From: Penium margaritaceum
Taxonomy: Eukaryota; Streptophyta; Zygnematophyceae; Desmidiales; Peniaceae
Length of the DNA stretch: 64,000 nt
Reading direction: 5' to 3'
Assembly: GCA_023375785.1 (NCBI GenBank)
Contig: SZWC01000568.1
Coordinates: forward strand, 297,525-361,524
Part shown: positions 48,064 to 58,140 of the stretch, piece after piece
How the letters are laid out: every line of letters starts with the position of its first letter
How positions within the stretch are numbered: position 1 is the stretch's first letter
Translations under genes and position numbers: made by a program
The notes under the pieces: generated by a model
Told to the model about the DNA's origin: nothing
What the model saw: only the letters and a program-made list of their open reading frames with translations
Database searches by the model: none

Positions 48064-49161
48064 GTTACACCCTTGTTGTGCCCTTGTTGCGTCCTAGTTA
48101 CGCCCTAGTTATGCCCTAGTTGCACCCTTGTTGCACCCTAGTTGTACACTACTTGCATCCTAATTGTGCCCTAGTTGCGCCCTAGTTGCTCCCTAGTTGT
48201 GCCGTATTTGCGTCCTAGTTGCACCCTAGTTGTGCCCTACTTGCGTCCTTCTTGTGCCCTACTTGTGTCCAAGTTGCGCCCTATTTTCACCCTAGTTCTG
48301 CCCTACATGCACCCTACATGTGTCCTACTTACACCCTAGTTGCACTCTAGGTGCACCCTAGTTGCCTCCTAGTTGCGTCCTAGTTGCACCCTAGTTGCAC
48401 CCTAGTTGCGCCCTAGTTACGCCCTAGTTGTGCCCTAGTTTCTTGCTACTTGCGCTCTAGTTGCAACCTAGTTGCACCCTAGTTGTACCCTAGTTACACC
48501 CTATTTTCTTCCTACTTGCACCCTACTTGCGCCCTAGTTGCACCCTAGTTACGCCCTAGTTGCGCCCTCCTCACACCCTACTTGCGCCCTACTTGGGCCC
48601 TACTTGCGCCCCAGCTACGCCCTAGCTGCACCCAAGTTGTGCCCTTCTTGCACCCTACTTGTACCCTTGTTGCGCCTTGGTTGCGCCCTACTTGCGCCCT
48701 ACTTTGGCCCTACTTGCACCCTACTTGTGGCCTAGTTGTGCCCTAGTTGTGCCCTAGTTGTGCTCCAATTACGCCCTACTTACACTCTAGTTGTGCCCTA
48801 GTTGCGTCCTTGTTTTGTCCTGGTTCCTCCCTCGTTGTGTCCTATTTGCACCCTAGTTGCACCCTACTTGCGCCCTACTTGCGCCCTAGTTGTGCCCTTA
48901 ATGCGCCCTAGTTATGTCCTAGTTGCGTGTTGGTTGTGCCCTAATTGCGCCCTGCTTGCGCCCTACTTGCGCCTTACTTGCGCCCGACTTATACCCTACT
49001 TGCGCCCTAGTTATGCCCTAGTTGCACCCTAGTTGTGCCCTAGTTGTACCTTACTTGTACCCTACTTACGCTGTACTTGCGACCTAGTTGCGCCCTTGTT
49101 GTGTTCTAGTTGCACCCTAGTTGCGCCCTAGTTGTGCCCTACTTGTGCCCCACTTGCGTCC
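48064..49161 (+). repeat. 11-bp satellite array, block 4
   Basis: About 100 units of the same monomer and orientation, continuing the array after element 2. It ends at the left LTR of element 3. Confidence 0.97.
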
Positions 49162-49884
49162 TACTAGAAATTGCTTCTCGATTGTCTACGAAGGGGCACG
49201 CATCTCTCACAGGAGTAGAACTTAAGGTATGGTGAGCAACTGGGGTTTTGACTGACAGTGCGCTTTGGGTTGCCACACTGAATGTGAAGTCACATGAGTA
49301 GAACCATGGCAGAACACATGAGGGAATCTTCGGACGGAAATGGCATCATTTAGAGTCACTTAATGGACGCATACATGATCTTATGAGTTATAATTCTTGT
49401 CACAAGCTTTTTAATCCTCCGAACTGCGGGCAATTTGGAGCAGCGCAGTGCCTGCTACGCTCTTCCATGTGCATCATTGGAAGACAGCTGTTTGTCACAC
49501 CACCTGCGTGAGTGACGGACGTCCGAAGCGCCCTGGTCGCCAATGAAACATCATGCCGACTATCCGAGGTGCCCATGGCTCCAATGAAGCATGGGATATT
49601 GGTCGAACATCCCCCAAGGGGTGCCTTGGCCTTTTTCTGCGTGCCGGGAGTCGAACTCCTCACTGTCGGACCCTTTTCTTTTACGGATGAGTGGTCAGTC
49701 AACCGAACCCGGCTGGCTGTACCACACAACTTTGACAAGCCATATCTTCCTCATTTCTAGGCTGATTGCTGCGATTCAAATTGCATTGGATCCAGCACAT
49801 CACCTAATTCAAGGACATACTATCAGATCATATGGAAACACACCATGCTAAGGTCTAGAATTCGATGACTCAGCCACATGGCTG
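49162..49884 (-). repeat. 3' LTR of element 3
   Basis: Begins at AGAAATTGCTTCTCG, just after the satellite, and ends near CCACATGGCTG. Matches 52877-53601. Confidence 0.85.
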
Positions 49885-50877
49885 AGACTCGATCACATGG
49901 CAAAGTTGTCGGCCTCAAGTGCCGCCTCGTCATCAGCCATGGCAACAGGCTGTTTTTTTCACTGTGCCATGCTCTAGACCTCCAGCCTTGTTCCTGCATG
50001 TCTTCTTCTGTTCCAGCCAGATTCTCACGGCTCGTATGTCGCAAGCACTTGTGCTGCTGGTGTGCTCAGATGATGTAAGCCACATGTGTGTGGTGTTGCA
50101 CGAGTGCAGCACCCATACCCACTTGCGCATGTGTGAGCTAGCATCTTGGTGCTGACAAGATTTCAGTCACCTCACCATTTACACAACGGCATGATGAGGA
50201 CAAAATTCTTAACAATATCCCCCTCACGCCTGATCATGCCGCTCGGCTCCCCCTCAAGCTGATCCCATTTGCTTCATGGCACATTCTCTTGTAGCTGCCA
50301 CTGCTGCACTTGCACCCTCCTTGGTAAAGCCTCTCACTGCTCCCTGGATACTTGCGAGCATGTGTGTGACCTCCTGCCACTCTGCCACCTTGCCTTGGTG
50401 CCGGTGGAGTTTTCAACTGCTTCTATCCTGTGCCGAGCCGCACCTTGGAGACCACAGCCCCTTTAGCTGCCTATCCGCTGCGCTCGTGCATTTCAGGCTT
50501 GCCTGCCACCCAAGTGCAACACTCTTCAGCTTGCTTTTTGTGCGTTGAGTCTGCACTTGCTTGTTGCATGGCCTTTGGACCCTGCACCCCTGCAGCCCCA
50601 TGCTTGTGCAACCGCTGGCTCATGTAGCTTAGTCCATCCACTTGCACTTGCCACCCGTCTAGGCCCCTCAGCTTTCCAGCCAACATGCTACGTGGTATGA
50701 CCATTTTGCCATCTATCTGCATTTTGGCGACCTGGCGGGTGCTGCTGCCTTGTTGCCAATGCTTGCCAATGCAACCTGCCTCCCCGTTTTGAGGCATTGG
50801 GAGCACCCACTTCCCACGAGTCTCCCTCTCCAGCGGAAGCCAGAAGCCAGCACTGTGGTCGCTGCTTCATCCACTGC

Positions 50878-51233
50878 TTTTTGAGCCATATTGCTCCATC
50901 ATGGCTGTCCTGCACACAATCAGCACCCATGACACGTCCCCGCTTGGACCCAGCGTGAGCCCCGCCACATCCACCCAGAGTGGATTGCTTCCTTGCCGAA
51001 TGGCGCAGAAGGCGTCTCTTGCTGCTACAAGCGCATGCGTTGCTTGATGCTGCTGTTGCTTGACGTTGCTTGTGAAGCCACATTGCTCCACTCAGGCCTC
51101 CTTGTTTGCTTCCAGCACCCTCGGCACGGCCTCGCTTGGACCCAATGTGAGCCAAGCCACATCCACCCGAAGTGGAGTGCTTCCTCGCCAGTTTGGCGCA
51201 GCCGGCTGCTCTTGCTGCTACAAGCGCATGCCT
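50878..51233. repeat. Internal tandem duplication in element 3
   Basis: Two diverged copies of about 170 bp, at about 50878-51047 and 51063-51233. Both contain a CGCTTGGACCCA block, a CCACATCCACCC block, and end in TTGCTGCTACAAGCGCATGC. Confidence 0.8.
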
Positions 51234-52859
51234 CCAATGGTGTTGAAGCCAGCCCCCTGGACTTATTTTTGTCTCCCGTTTCCAACGCGTACACCTGTGG
51301 TTGCGAGTTCCCAAGAAAGTGTTGGCCTCCCGCCATCACCTTCGTAGCGCACTCCAACCCTGCTGCACCTTCAAGATGACCCACCACTTTCTTGTGATTG
51401 ATGTTTTGGTGATGTTGTTGCACCAACAATTCCCTTCATTTTTGGGGATGGAACCAGCTCCCCCTGCTTGACAGACCTGTTGTGTCCTGCCCACAGCAGC
51501 TGCATTCTTGCTCCGCCAAATCTGGCATCGCGGCGGCTGACCAGCTGCTGCCACTCGGGGTCGTCAAGCCTGATTCCGTCCTCCGGTACATGCGATTGCT
51601 CCCTTCCGAAGGGACTTGGGCCTTGTTTGGACTGTTGTGAGTTTGCACTGCTACACTGCTACATCCCTTGTTGATGCAGCTCTGCTCCCTTGTCCTTAGC
51701 TAGGAGGTGCCACATCTGAAGCCGACGTACCTGCCGCGACCATGAAGTGTAGAGGCTGAGGCAGCCCTTGCATTTTTCATGTGCCGTGCCCCCCTTTACA
51801 GCAGCACACCACCCACCACATCTCCGAATGAGCAGGGCCCCGGCAACTCCCTTGAAGCCCCACCTTCTAGCCCCACCTTCTACTCCCTTGGAATTGACAA
51901 ATCAACCCTCTATTTTTGTTCGCTCCAGCGCCCTCACCTCCAGAGTCTGCCAGTGGCAGCTGCCACAATCTCTTGTTCTCTTTCTGTGTACTGTTTGTTT
52001 ATGGAGTTTGGCATGTCCCCAACATGCCACGTGGCCGCCCTCACGATGGCGACCACTGCTCCATAGAGCCTTGGCGCATATAGACTGCGAACTGAGTCTG
52101 CTGCCCTCCTCCCGAGCTCCCAGCGAGGTTCACGACTTCCACTGCACACGTCTCCATGTGGCCCATTTTGCCATGACATCCGTTGGCTCTCCAGATTGCA
52201 TTACTTCCAGTGATGCCGTGCGGACGCGTCCCGCTCCCGTTGTCCCCGCCTCCAGCGTGGTGATGGACGATATGCGCGGAGGACAACACATTCCCTTGCT
52301 CCCATGTTGTCCAGCACACTGCTTGCCAAGCTCCAATTGTACTCAGAGGAGTAGCCTTGCCGTAAACAAAGCCACCAGCAGCACCACGTTGCAGCTGAGA
52401 GGCACGCCTCCTCGCACGAAGCAGTGAGCGTGCGCTTCAATCTGCTGAAAATGCTCCTCTGCGATGTTGCCTTGGAGGATTTGAGGCGAGTCGATGTTGG
52501 AGTTGAAAACTTCAGCTGTGAACGGGGAGCCATGGCTGATTTCTGCCCATCTTGCTGCCCCAAGGCAGTTCATGGCATGGCTCAACCAAGCCTGCTGCCG
52601 CGTCACATCAAGAAGCATTTTGGCAATCATGTAGATTTTTGTGCTACCCGCCTTATTGCATGGATACGTTGCAGCTACGTCCAACCCTTCAACAGCATGC
52701 CAAATCCCATCTTCCTCGTTCTGCCGCTGCCTGAGCACGCTCGGAACCCAGCGTGGGCTCCACGTCGCTCGTGATGTGCAATCCGTGCACTGTGGTGATA
52801 ACTGCTCCCGTCATGCCGTTGCTCGTGGAAGTCGTGCGTCGCCAACGGTCGTGACCCTT

Positions 52860-52873
52860 GTGGGCCCATAACC
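52860..52873 (-). other. Primer-binding site, half-tRNA type (element 3)
   Basis: The plus strand reads GTGGGCCCATAACC three bases from the 5' LTR, identical to the core of the element 1 primer site and to the anticodon arm of initiator tRNA-Met. Confidence 0.75.
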
Positions 52874-52876
52874 TTT

Positions 52877-53601
52877 TGTCAGAAATTGCTTCCTGACTGT
52901 CCACGACAGGGCACGCAGCTCTCACAGGAGTGGAGGTTGAGGCATGGTGAGCAACGGCGGTTTTGACTGACGGTGCGCTTTGGGTCGCCACACTGAATGT
53001 GAGAGGTCACATAAGCAGAACCATGGCGGAACACAGGAGGGAAACTTCGGACGGAAATGACTTCGGTTTGACTCACTTCATGGACACGTACATGATCTGA
53101 CGAGATATTGTTCTTGTCACAATCTTTCCAAAGCACCAAACCATGCGCGATTTACAGCAGCATAGCGCCTGCTACGCTCTTCCATGGGCATCATTGCAAG
53201 ATATCCGTTTGTCACACCACCAGCGTGAGTGACGGGCGTCCAAAGCGCCATGGTCTCCAATGAAGCATCATGCCGCCTTTCCGAAGCGCCCATGGCTCCA
53301 ATGAACCATGGGATATTGGTCGAACATCCCCCAAGGGGCTCCTTGGCCTTGGTCTGCATGCTGGGAGTCGAACTCCTCACCGTCGGACCCATTTTTTGGA
53401 CAGACAAGCGGTCAGCCAACCAAACCCGGCTGGCTGCACCACCCAACCTTGAAAAGCCATATCTTCCTCATTTCTAGGCCGATTTATGTGATTCAAATAG
53501 CGTTGGATCCAGCACATCATCTTATTTGAGGAGATGTTATCTGATCATATGGAAACACACCATGCTAAGGTCTAAAATTCCATGACTCAGCCACATGGCT
53601 G
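52877..53601 (-). repeat. 5' LTR of element 3
   Basis: Starts TGTCAGAAATTGCTTCC and ends near CCACATGGCTG. A tRNA-like segment (minus strand) lies near 53345-53435, with TTGGCTGACCGC as an A-box likeness and GGAGTTCGACTCCC as a strong B box; both are conserved in the other LTR. Confidence 0.85.
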
Positions 53602-54660
53602 GTAATTCTTTCATTGCTTATGTGTTTCCCTTATGACAGCATCACCCCCGCGACCACCTCCAATGAGAATGCAAAAGGGTCTTTCGCCCAAGTTGTTGTT
53701 GTCCTCCATCATTGAGGGGGTGAAACAAGCAGCAACGTCTTCACGGCTTTGGAACAGATTGTGCATAATGAAGCAAGACAGAAGTAGCATGCTTGAAATG
53801 TGATGTTGTATGCCGGAATTCCACGACATACGTGGAATGTACCCTTTAAAACTCCAAAAGCCCGTTGAATCATAGACCTAGCACTTGCATGCCGTAGGAT
53901 GAAGAATTACTCCATGCCTTGTGGCCTTATAGTGCCTTATCCAAACTCCTACAAGTGATAACTTCTACCGCAGAAGGGGGTCATCAACCTGAATCCCTCA
54001 GGAAACGCATCGTCTGCCAAGAGGTAGGTGTTGGGTGGTAAGCGGAAACCACGTGCTAAAACGTCACAAAAACAAATGCATCATGAGCAGAATCCTCCCT
54101 TTCTTTGGTACTGATTGTAATGGATAGGCCACAATCACAAGACGCCAACACATACTGTTTAACCTGGTGGTACCGGTTAATGAACTTCCCGCTCCGTTCA
54201 CGTCCAACAATCACCGGAACATGGGTTCTGTCAATCGCCCCCACAAAATGTTGAAACAATGGTAAGTAGTCGGGCCGCCCTTGCCATACTTCTGGCATGT
54301 TGTCGCCTGACCGTGGTTCACGTAGAACAGGGGGTGCCAGCATGAGAAGCGCAGCGACAACCTCCCGTAGCATAGGAAAAACCATTGTCATGCACCATTG
54401 AAAGCATTCCGCCAATTCATGGACGGAAATGGTGTGGGTTACACCATGTAACAAGATGAACAGCTTCTCCTCCACATGTAAGAGCTTCTGAGCCCAGTGC
54501 ATTGGTGGACTTTGTTGACAATGGCAGTCAATGAGTGGAAAGACATGCGTGTGGCATTGAAGAAGTGATTGGACGCTCGAGTCAAGCAACGTGTGCGACG
54601 CTGCTTTGTGAGAGGCTGCTTTAAGAAACTCCTCCGAGAACTTGGGGGATTTCACGTATG
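53602..54660 (-). pseudogene. PIF/Harbinger transposase (HARBI1-like), broken
   Basis: The longest open part (54056-54655, 199 codons) has a helix-turn-helix-like N-terminal region (VEEKLFILLHGVTHTISVHE) and then FVGAIDRTHVPVIV, whose Asp (residue 142) is the first catalytic acid of the Harbinger DDE nuclease. Downstream, in other frames, come LLADDAFPEGF (second Asp, 54002-54019) and SMIQRAFGVLKGTF near 53840-53880, where the third catalytic residue, normally Glu in ERAFGVLK, is Gln (codon at 53865-53867). A C-terminal CFIMHNLF block follows near 53750-53790. At least two frame changes plus stops separate these pieces, so the enzyme is dead. I could not identify terminal inverted repeats or the usual three-base target duplication. 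Confidence 0.85.
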
Positions 54661-54899
54661 AGGCATGCCTTCACAAAAATCTAGCACCATTGGGACATTG
54701 ACCGAGTACCATCAAAACATTGATATTGTTTGCAATAGTTCTGTCGACACTTCTGGAAAGTGGTCGAACCTGTCAGAAGTTTCTGGAACATGAGGGGCTA
54801 GGGTAGCTGACCAAATGCTCTTGGCCGACTGGCGTACAATGGGCAGGTCGACACGCGGCAGGCCATGAATGTAGTGAAAGAAATACCCAAGTAAGGAGT
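54661..54899. other. Unassigned sequence
   Basis: Lies between the Harbinger remnant and the next open frame. The minus strand has a modest open stretch (FFHYIHGLPRVDLPIVRQSA near 54800-54890) that may belong to the transposon or a neighbouring gene. No family is recognised. Confidence 0.35.
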
Positions 54900-55322
54900 T
54901 TAGTGACTTGTGTACATTAGCAACATAACAATTCTTCCCCTTCTAGCTGCAACATCCCGGAGCATTGTAAGAAATGGGTCGATGCCGGATAAAATAGCCG
55001 TCAATAAGATGATCAAAATCCCACAGGTTGCAGTAATGCTTCCGGCTGTTATGGGAAGTGTTGTAGTCGTGCCGTTTGACCAGATATTCTGTGAATTTTC
55101 GATGGCGACGGTGTCCCAAAATATCTTGATGGTGTAGTCCATGTCCCAGTCTGCTTTGATGGGAGGTGGCATTGGCACATCTCTGACGCGGAAGTGCTTT
55201 CTGGGGTTCCAGTAGAGTTGAAGTTTGCTGATGTAAAACACCAGGTGAATAGCCAAGCTGTCAGGCACAAGTATCGGGCACGGGTAGAAGGCACAAATAT
55301 AGGGCACAAGTATCAGGCACAA
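54900..55322 (-). CDS. Hypothetical membrane-like reading frame
   Basis: A 140-codon open frame whose first 25 or so residues come from the adjoining 13-bp repeat array, so the true start is probably further in. The body (from about 55250 down) reads like unique sequence, with a Trp/Lys-rich middle (YWNPRKHFRVRDVP, then KADWDMDYTIKIFWDTV) and one strong hydrophobic segment, GILIILLTAILSGI, that could span a membrane. It ends in a basic stretch (VAARRGRIVMLL). I recognise no family. It may be an exon of a host gene or a part of the neighbouring transposon. Confidence 0.25.
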   Translation of the reverse strand: MCLILVPYICAFYPCPILVPDSLAIHLVFYISKLQLYWNPRKHFRVRDVPMPPPIKADWDMDYTIKIFWDTVAIENSQNIWSNGTTTTLPITAGSITATCGILIILLTAILSGIDPFLTMLRDVAARRGRIVMLLMYTSH

Positions 55323-56700
55323 GTATTAGGTACAAGTATCAGGCACAAGTATCAAGAACAAGTATCAGGCTAAAGGATCAGGCACAAGTATCAGGCCCAA
55401 GTGTAAACCACAAGTATAATGCACAAGTATCAGGCACAAGTAGGAGGCACACGTATCATGCTTAAGTATCAGGCAGAATTATCAGGCACAACTATCAGGC
55501 ACAACTATTACGCACAAGCACAAGGCACAGTTATATGGCACAAGTAGAAGGCAAAAAAAGCAGGCACGTGTATCAGGTACAAATATGAGGCTACAGTATC
55601 AGGCACAAGTATCAGGCATAATGATCAGGCACGTGTATCAGGCACAAGTATCAGGCACAAGTATCAGGCAAAAATATCCAGTGTAAGTATAAAGCACAAG
55701 AATGAGGCGCAAGTTTTAGGCACAAGTCTCAGGCACAAGTATCAGGCACGATTATCAGGCAGAAGGATCAGGCACAAGTAAACGGCAAAAGTATGAGGCA
55801 CAAGCATCAGGCACAAGTATGAGGAGCAAATGTCAGGCACAAACATCAGGCATAACTCTCAGGCAAAGGTATCAGGTAAAATTATATGGCATAAGTTTTA
55901 GGCACAAGTACAAAGAGCATGTATCAAGCATAAGTATAAGGCACAAGTCTCAGGCACCAGCATCAGGGACAAGTATTAGGAACGATTATCAGACACAAGT
56001 ATCAGGCTCAGGTCTCAGGCTCAAGTACCAGGCACAAGTATGAGGCACAAGTACAAGGCACAAGTATCATGCACAAGTATCAGGCACAAGTGTCAGGCAC
56101 AAGCACCAGGGACAATTATCAGGCACTAGATTCAGGCTCAAGTATCAGGCTCAAGTACCGGGCACAAATATCAGGCACAAGAATCAGGCACAAGTATCAG
56201 GCACACTTCTCAAGAACAAGTATCTGGCACAAGTATCAGGAACAAGTATCAGGCACACATATGAAGCACAAGTATCAAACATACGTATCAGGAACATAAA
56301 TCAGAAAGAAGCATGATTCACAAGTAAATGGAAAAAGAACAAGGCACAAGTATTCGGCACAAGTACAAGGCACATGTATCATTCAGAAGTATCAAGCACA
56401 TGTTTCAGGCAAAAGCATCAGGCACACGTTTCAGGCACACATAACACGAACATGTTTCAGGCTCAGCTATCAAAAACAAGTAAATGGCAAAATTATCACG
56501 TAGAATTATCAGGCACAAGTATTATGCAAAAGAATCATGCACAAGTATCAGGAAAAGGTATCAGGCACAAGTATCAGGCACACGTTTCAGGCACAAGTAC
56601 CAAGTACGAGTATTAGGCAGAAGTATCAGTTACAAGTATGAGGTCCAAGCAACAGGAAGAAATATGAGGTACAAGAATTAGGCAAAAATTTCAGGCACAA
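55248..56700. repeat. 13-bp tandem array
   Basis: About 110 head-to-tail units of AGGCACAAGTATC with moderate divergence. Three units make 39 bases, so all plus frames read a 13-residue peptide like HKYQAQVSGTSIR; these open frames are by-products. The reverse complement (TACTTGTGCCTGA when rotated) shares TACTTGTGCC with the 11-bp satellite. Confidence 0.95.
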
Positions 56701-56704
56701 GTTG

Positions 56705-57165
56705 TTCAATATGTTTGTCCCTTGTTCACTGTTGTGGGAAGGATCAGAAATTCTCTGCCCCTTGTGGAAGTTTGACCCCTGGATCCGTTGTAGGGTGACT
56801 CAACTGTGGCCTGTCCCATGTGAGATATGCCTTGTGAGTTTACTATGTGGGTGAATAGTTAACTTGACCATTTCTTTCATTTGGCCAAGTGAGAGGTCAG
56901 GAGTTCAATCCTGGCCCCATGCACATCTTGGTTGTGAAGGACGCTTCCACGGAAGAAAGTCCATGTTACTTCTTGGAAGCTACATGGTTGGTCTGTCACC
57001 TTGACACTAGGATGCTTATGTGTCAAGCCCACATCGCAAGTCTATTGCTGATGTGGCTGGGTCAAGCTATTGCTTAGGAATGTGCTTTTGAGTTCTAGGA
57101 GTGTACATATATCTGTAAGAGGAATTTTCTTGCATGCTGATCAATAATTCTTGCCACATTTTGTG
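56705..57165 (+). mobile_element. Fragment of the element 1 copia family (3' end)
   Basis: The reverse complement of element 1's 3' untranslated part and LTR aligns here: CTCTGCCCCTTGTGGAAG, GTAGGGTGACTCAACT, GGCCAAGTGAGAGGTCA, and then LTR sequence such as GATGCTTATGTGTCAAGCCC and GAATGTGCTTTTGAGTTCTA. It is truncated at both ends, more diverged than element 1's own LTRs, and so an older fossil. It sits between the 13-bp and 12-bp arrays. Confidence 0.88.
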
Positions 57166-57369
57166 CTGAAAGTGCGCAGGTCGTCACTTGAATCCGACCC
57201 ATGATCTCCAAACTTTGAAAATCCATATCTCACTCAAACGGACTCCGAATTGAGTTCCGTAAAGTGTGTTGGAACCTGAGAACAAACCTCTATACAGCTG
57301 TAGTGCCATATGGTTTTTATTGAGCAATTTTGTTTTAAAACTTTTGGACATCCTCATATCCCTAATGAT
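57166..57369. other. Short unassigned spacer
   Basis: Single-copy DNA between the copia fragment and the 12-bp array, with no recognisable feature. Confidence 0.5.
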
Positions 57370-58140
57370 TATTAAAGTGACTGTCAATATGAGTATCAAT
57401 GTGATTACCAATGTGAGTACCCATGTCAGTATCAATGTGAGTGCCAATGTGAGTAACAATGTTTATATCATGGTGTTGACCAATTTGAGTATCGATGTGA
57501 ATTCCAATGTAAGTACCGATATGATTACCAATATCAATACCAGTGTGAGTACCATTGTGAGTGCGAATGGGAGTACCAATGCGAGTAAAATGTTTTTACG
57601 GATGTGAGTTCCAATGTGAGTATCGACTTGAGTACCAATGTGGGTGCCAATGTGAGTACCAATGTGAGAACCAATGTGAGTATCAATGTGAGTACCAATG
57701 TTACTACGAATGTGAGTACTGATGTGAGTACCAATGCAAGTACCCGTGTGTGTACCAATGTCACTACCAATGTGAGCATCAATCTTACTATAAATGTAAG
57801 TACCAATGTGAGTATCAATGTGATGACCAATGTGAGGACCATTGTGATAACCGATGACCGTACAAATGTCACTGCCAACGTGAGTATTAATGTGAGTGCC
57901 AAAGTGAGTACCAATGTGATTACCAATGTGAGTGCAAATGTAAGTAACAATGTAAGTACCAATGTGAGTTCCAATGTGATTTTCAATGTGAGTACCAGTG
58001 TGAGTGGTAATGTGAGTTCCAATGTGAGTATTTATGAAGGTACCAGTGCCAGAACCAATGTGATTGCCACTGTGAGTTCCAACGTGAGTATCAATGTGAG
58101 TACAAATGTGAAGACGAATGTGAGTGCCAATGTGAACATC
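57370..58140. repeat. 12-bp tandem array
   Basis: About 64 units of GTGAGTACCAAT with scattered variants. Because 12 is a multiple of three, each frame keeps one reading: Asn-Val-Ser-Thr on the plus strand and Leu-Thr-Leu-Val on the minus strand. This makes long but probably meaningless open frames (57604-58206 plus; 57534-58022 minus). Confidence 0.95.

Larger units (their letters stand above)
49162..53601 (-). mobile_element. Non-coding LTR element (element 3) at the satellite edge
   Basis: A pair of direct repeats of about 723 bp (49162-49884 and 52877-53601) encloses about 3 kb. A primer site next to the right repeat shows a minus-strand LTR retroelement. I find no gag, protease, integrase or reverse transcriptase inside, so it looks like a non-autonomous, LARD-like element mobilised by others. 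The internal part is GC-rich with two diverged copies of a block of about 170 bp. LTR identity is roughly 88-90% by eye, so it is old. The left flank is satellite and the right flank is unrelated, without a matching target duplication. Confidence 0.85.

Noticed and set aside
7505-49161. Interstitial telomere repeats, because of the recurring CCCTA.
   Set aside because: The period is 11 and the unit is TTGCGCCCTAG, not the 6-8 bp telomeric units CCCTAA or CCCTAAA.
50688-51314. A 208-codon minus-strand frame in element 3 as a protein gene.
   Set aside because: It covers the internal duplicated block, has biased composition (Gly, Arg, Ala, Lys) and no domain; other frames are equally open in this GC-rich stretch.
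51768-52427. A 219-codon plus-strand frame in element 3.
   Set aside because: Opposite to the element's sense, Ser/Pro/His-rich without domain features, and overlapped by other open frames.
53345-53435. A genuine tRNA gene in the LTR of element 3.
   Set aside because: A- and B-box likenesses are present, but the acceptor and T stems do not pair well, so it is tRNA-like at most.
55819-56681. Frames with a 13-residue Lys/Gln/Ser/Thr-rich repeat.
   Set aside because: Translation of the 13-bp array; same reasoning.
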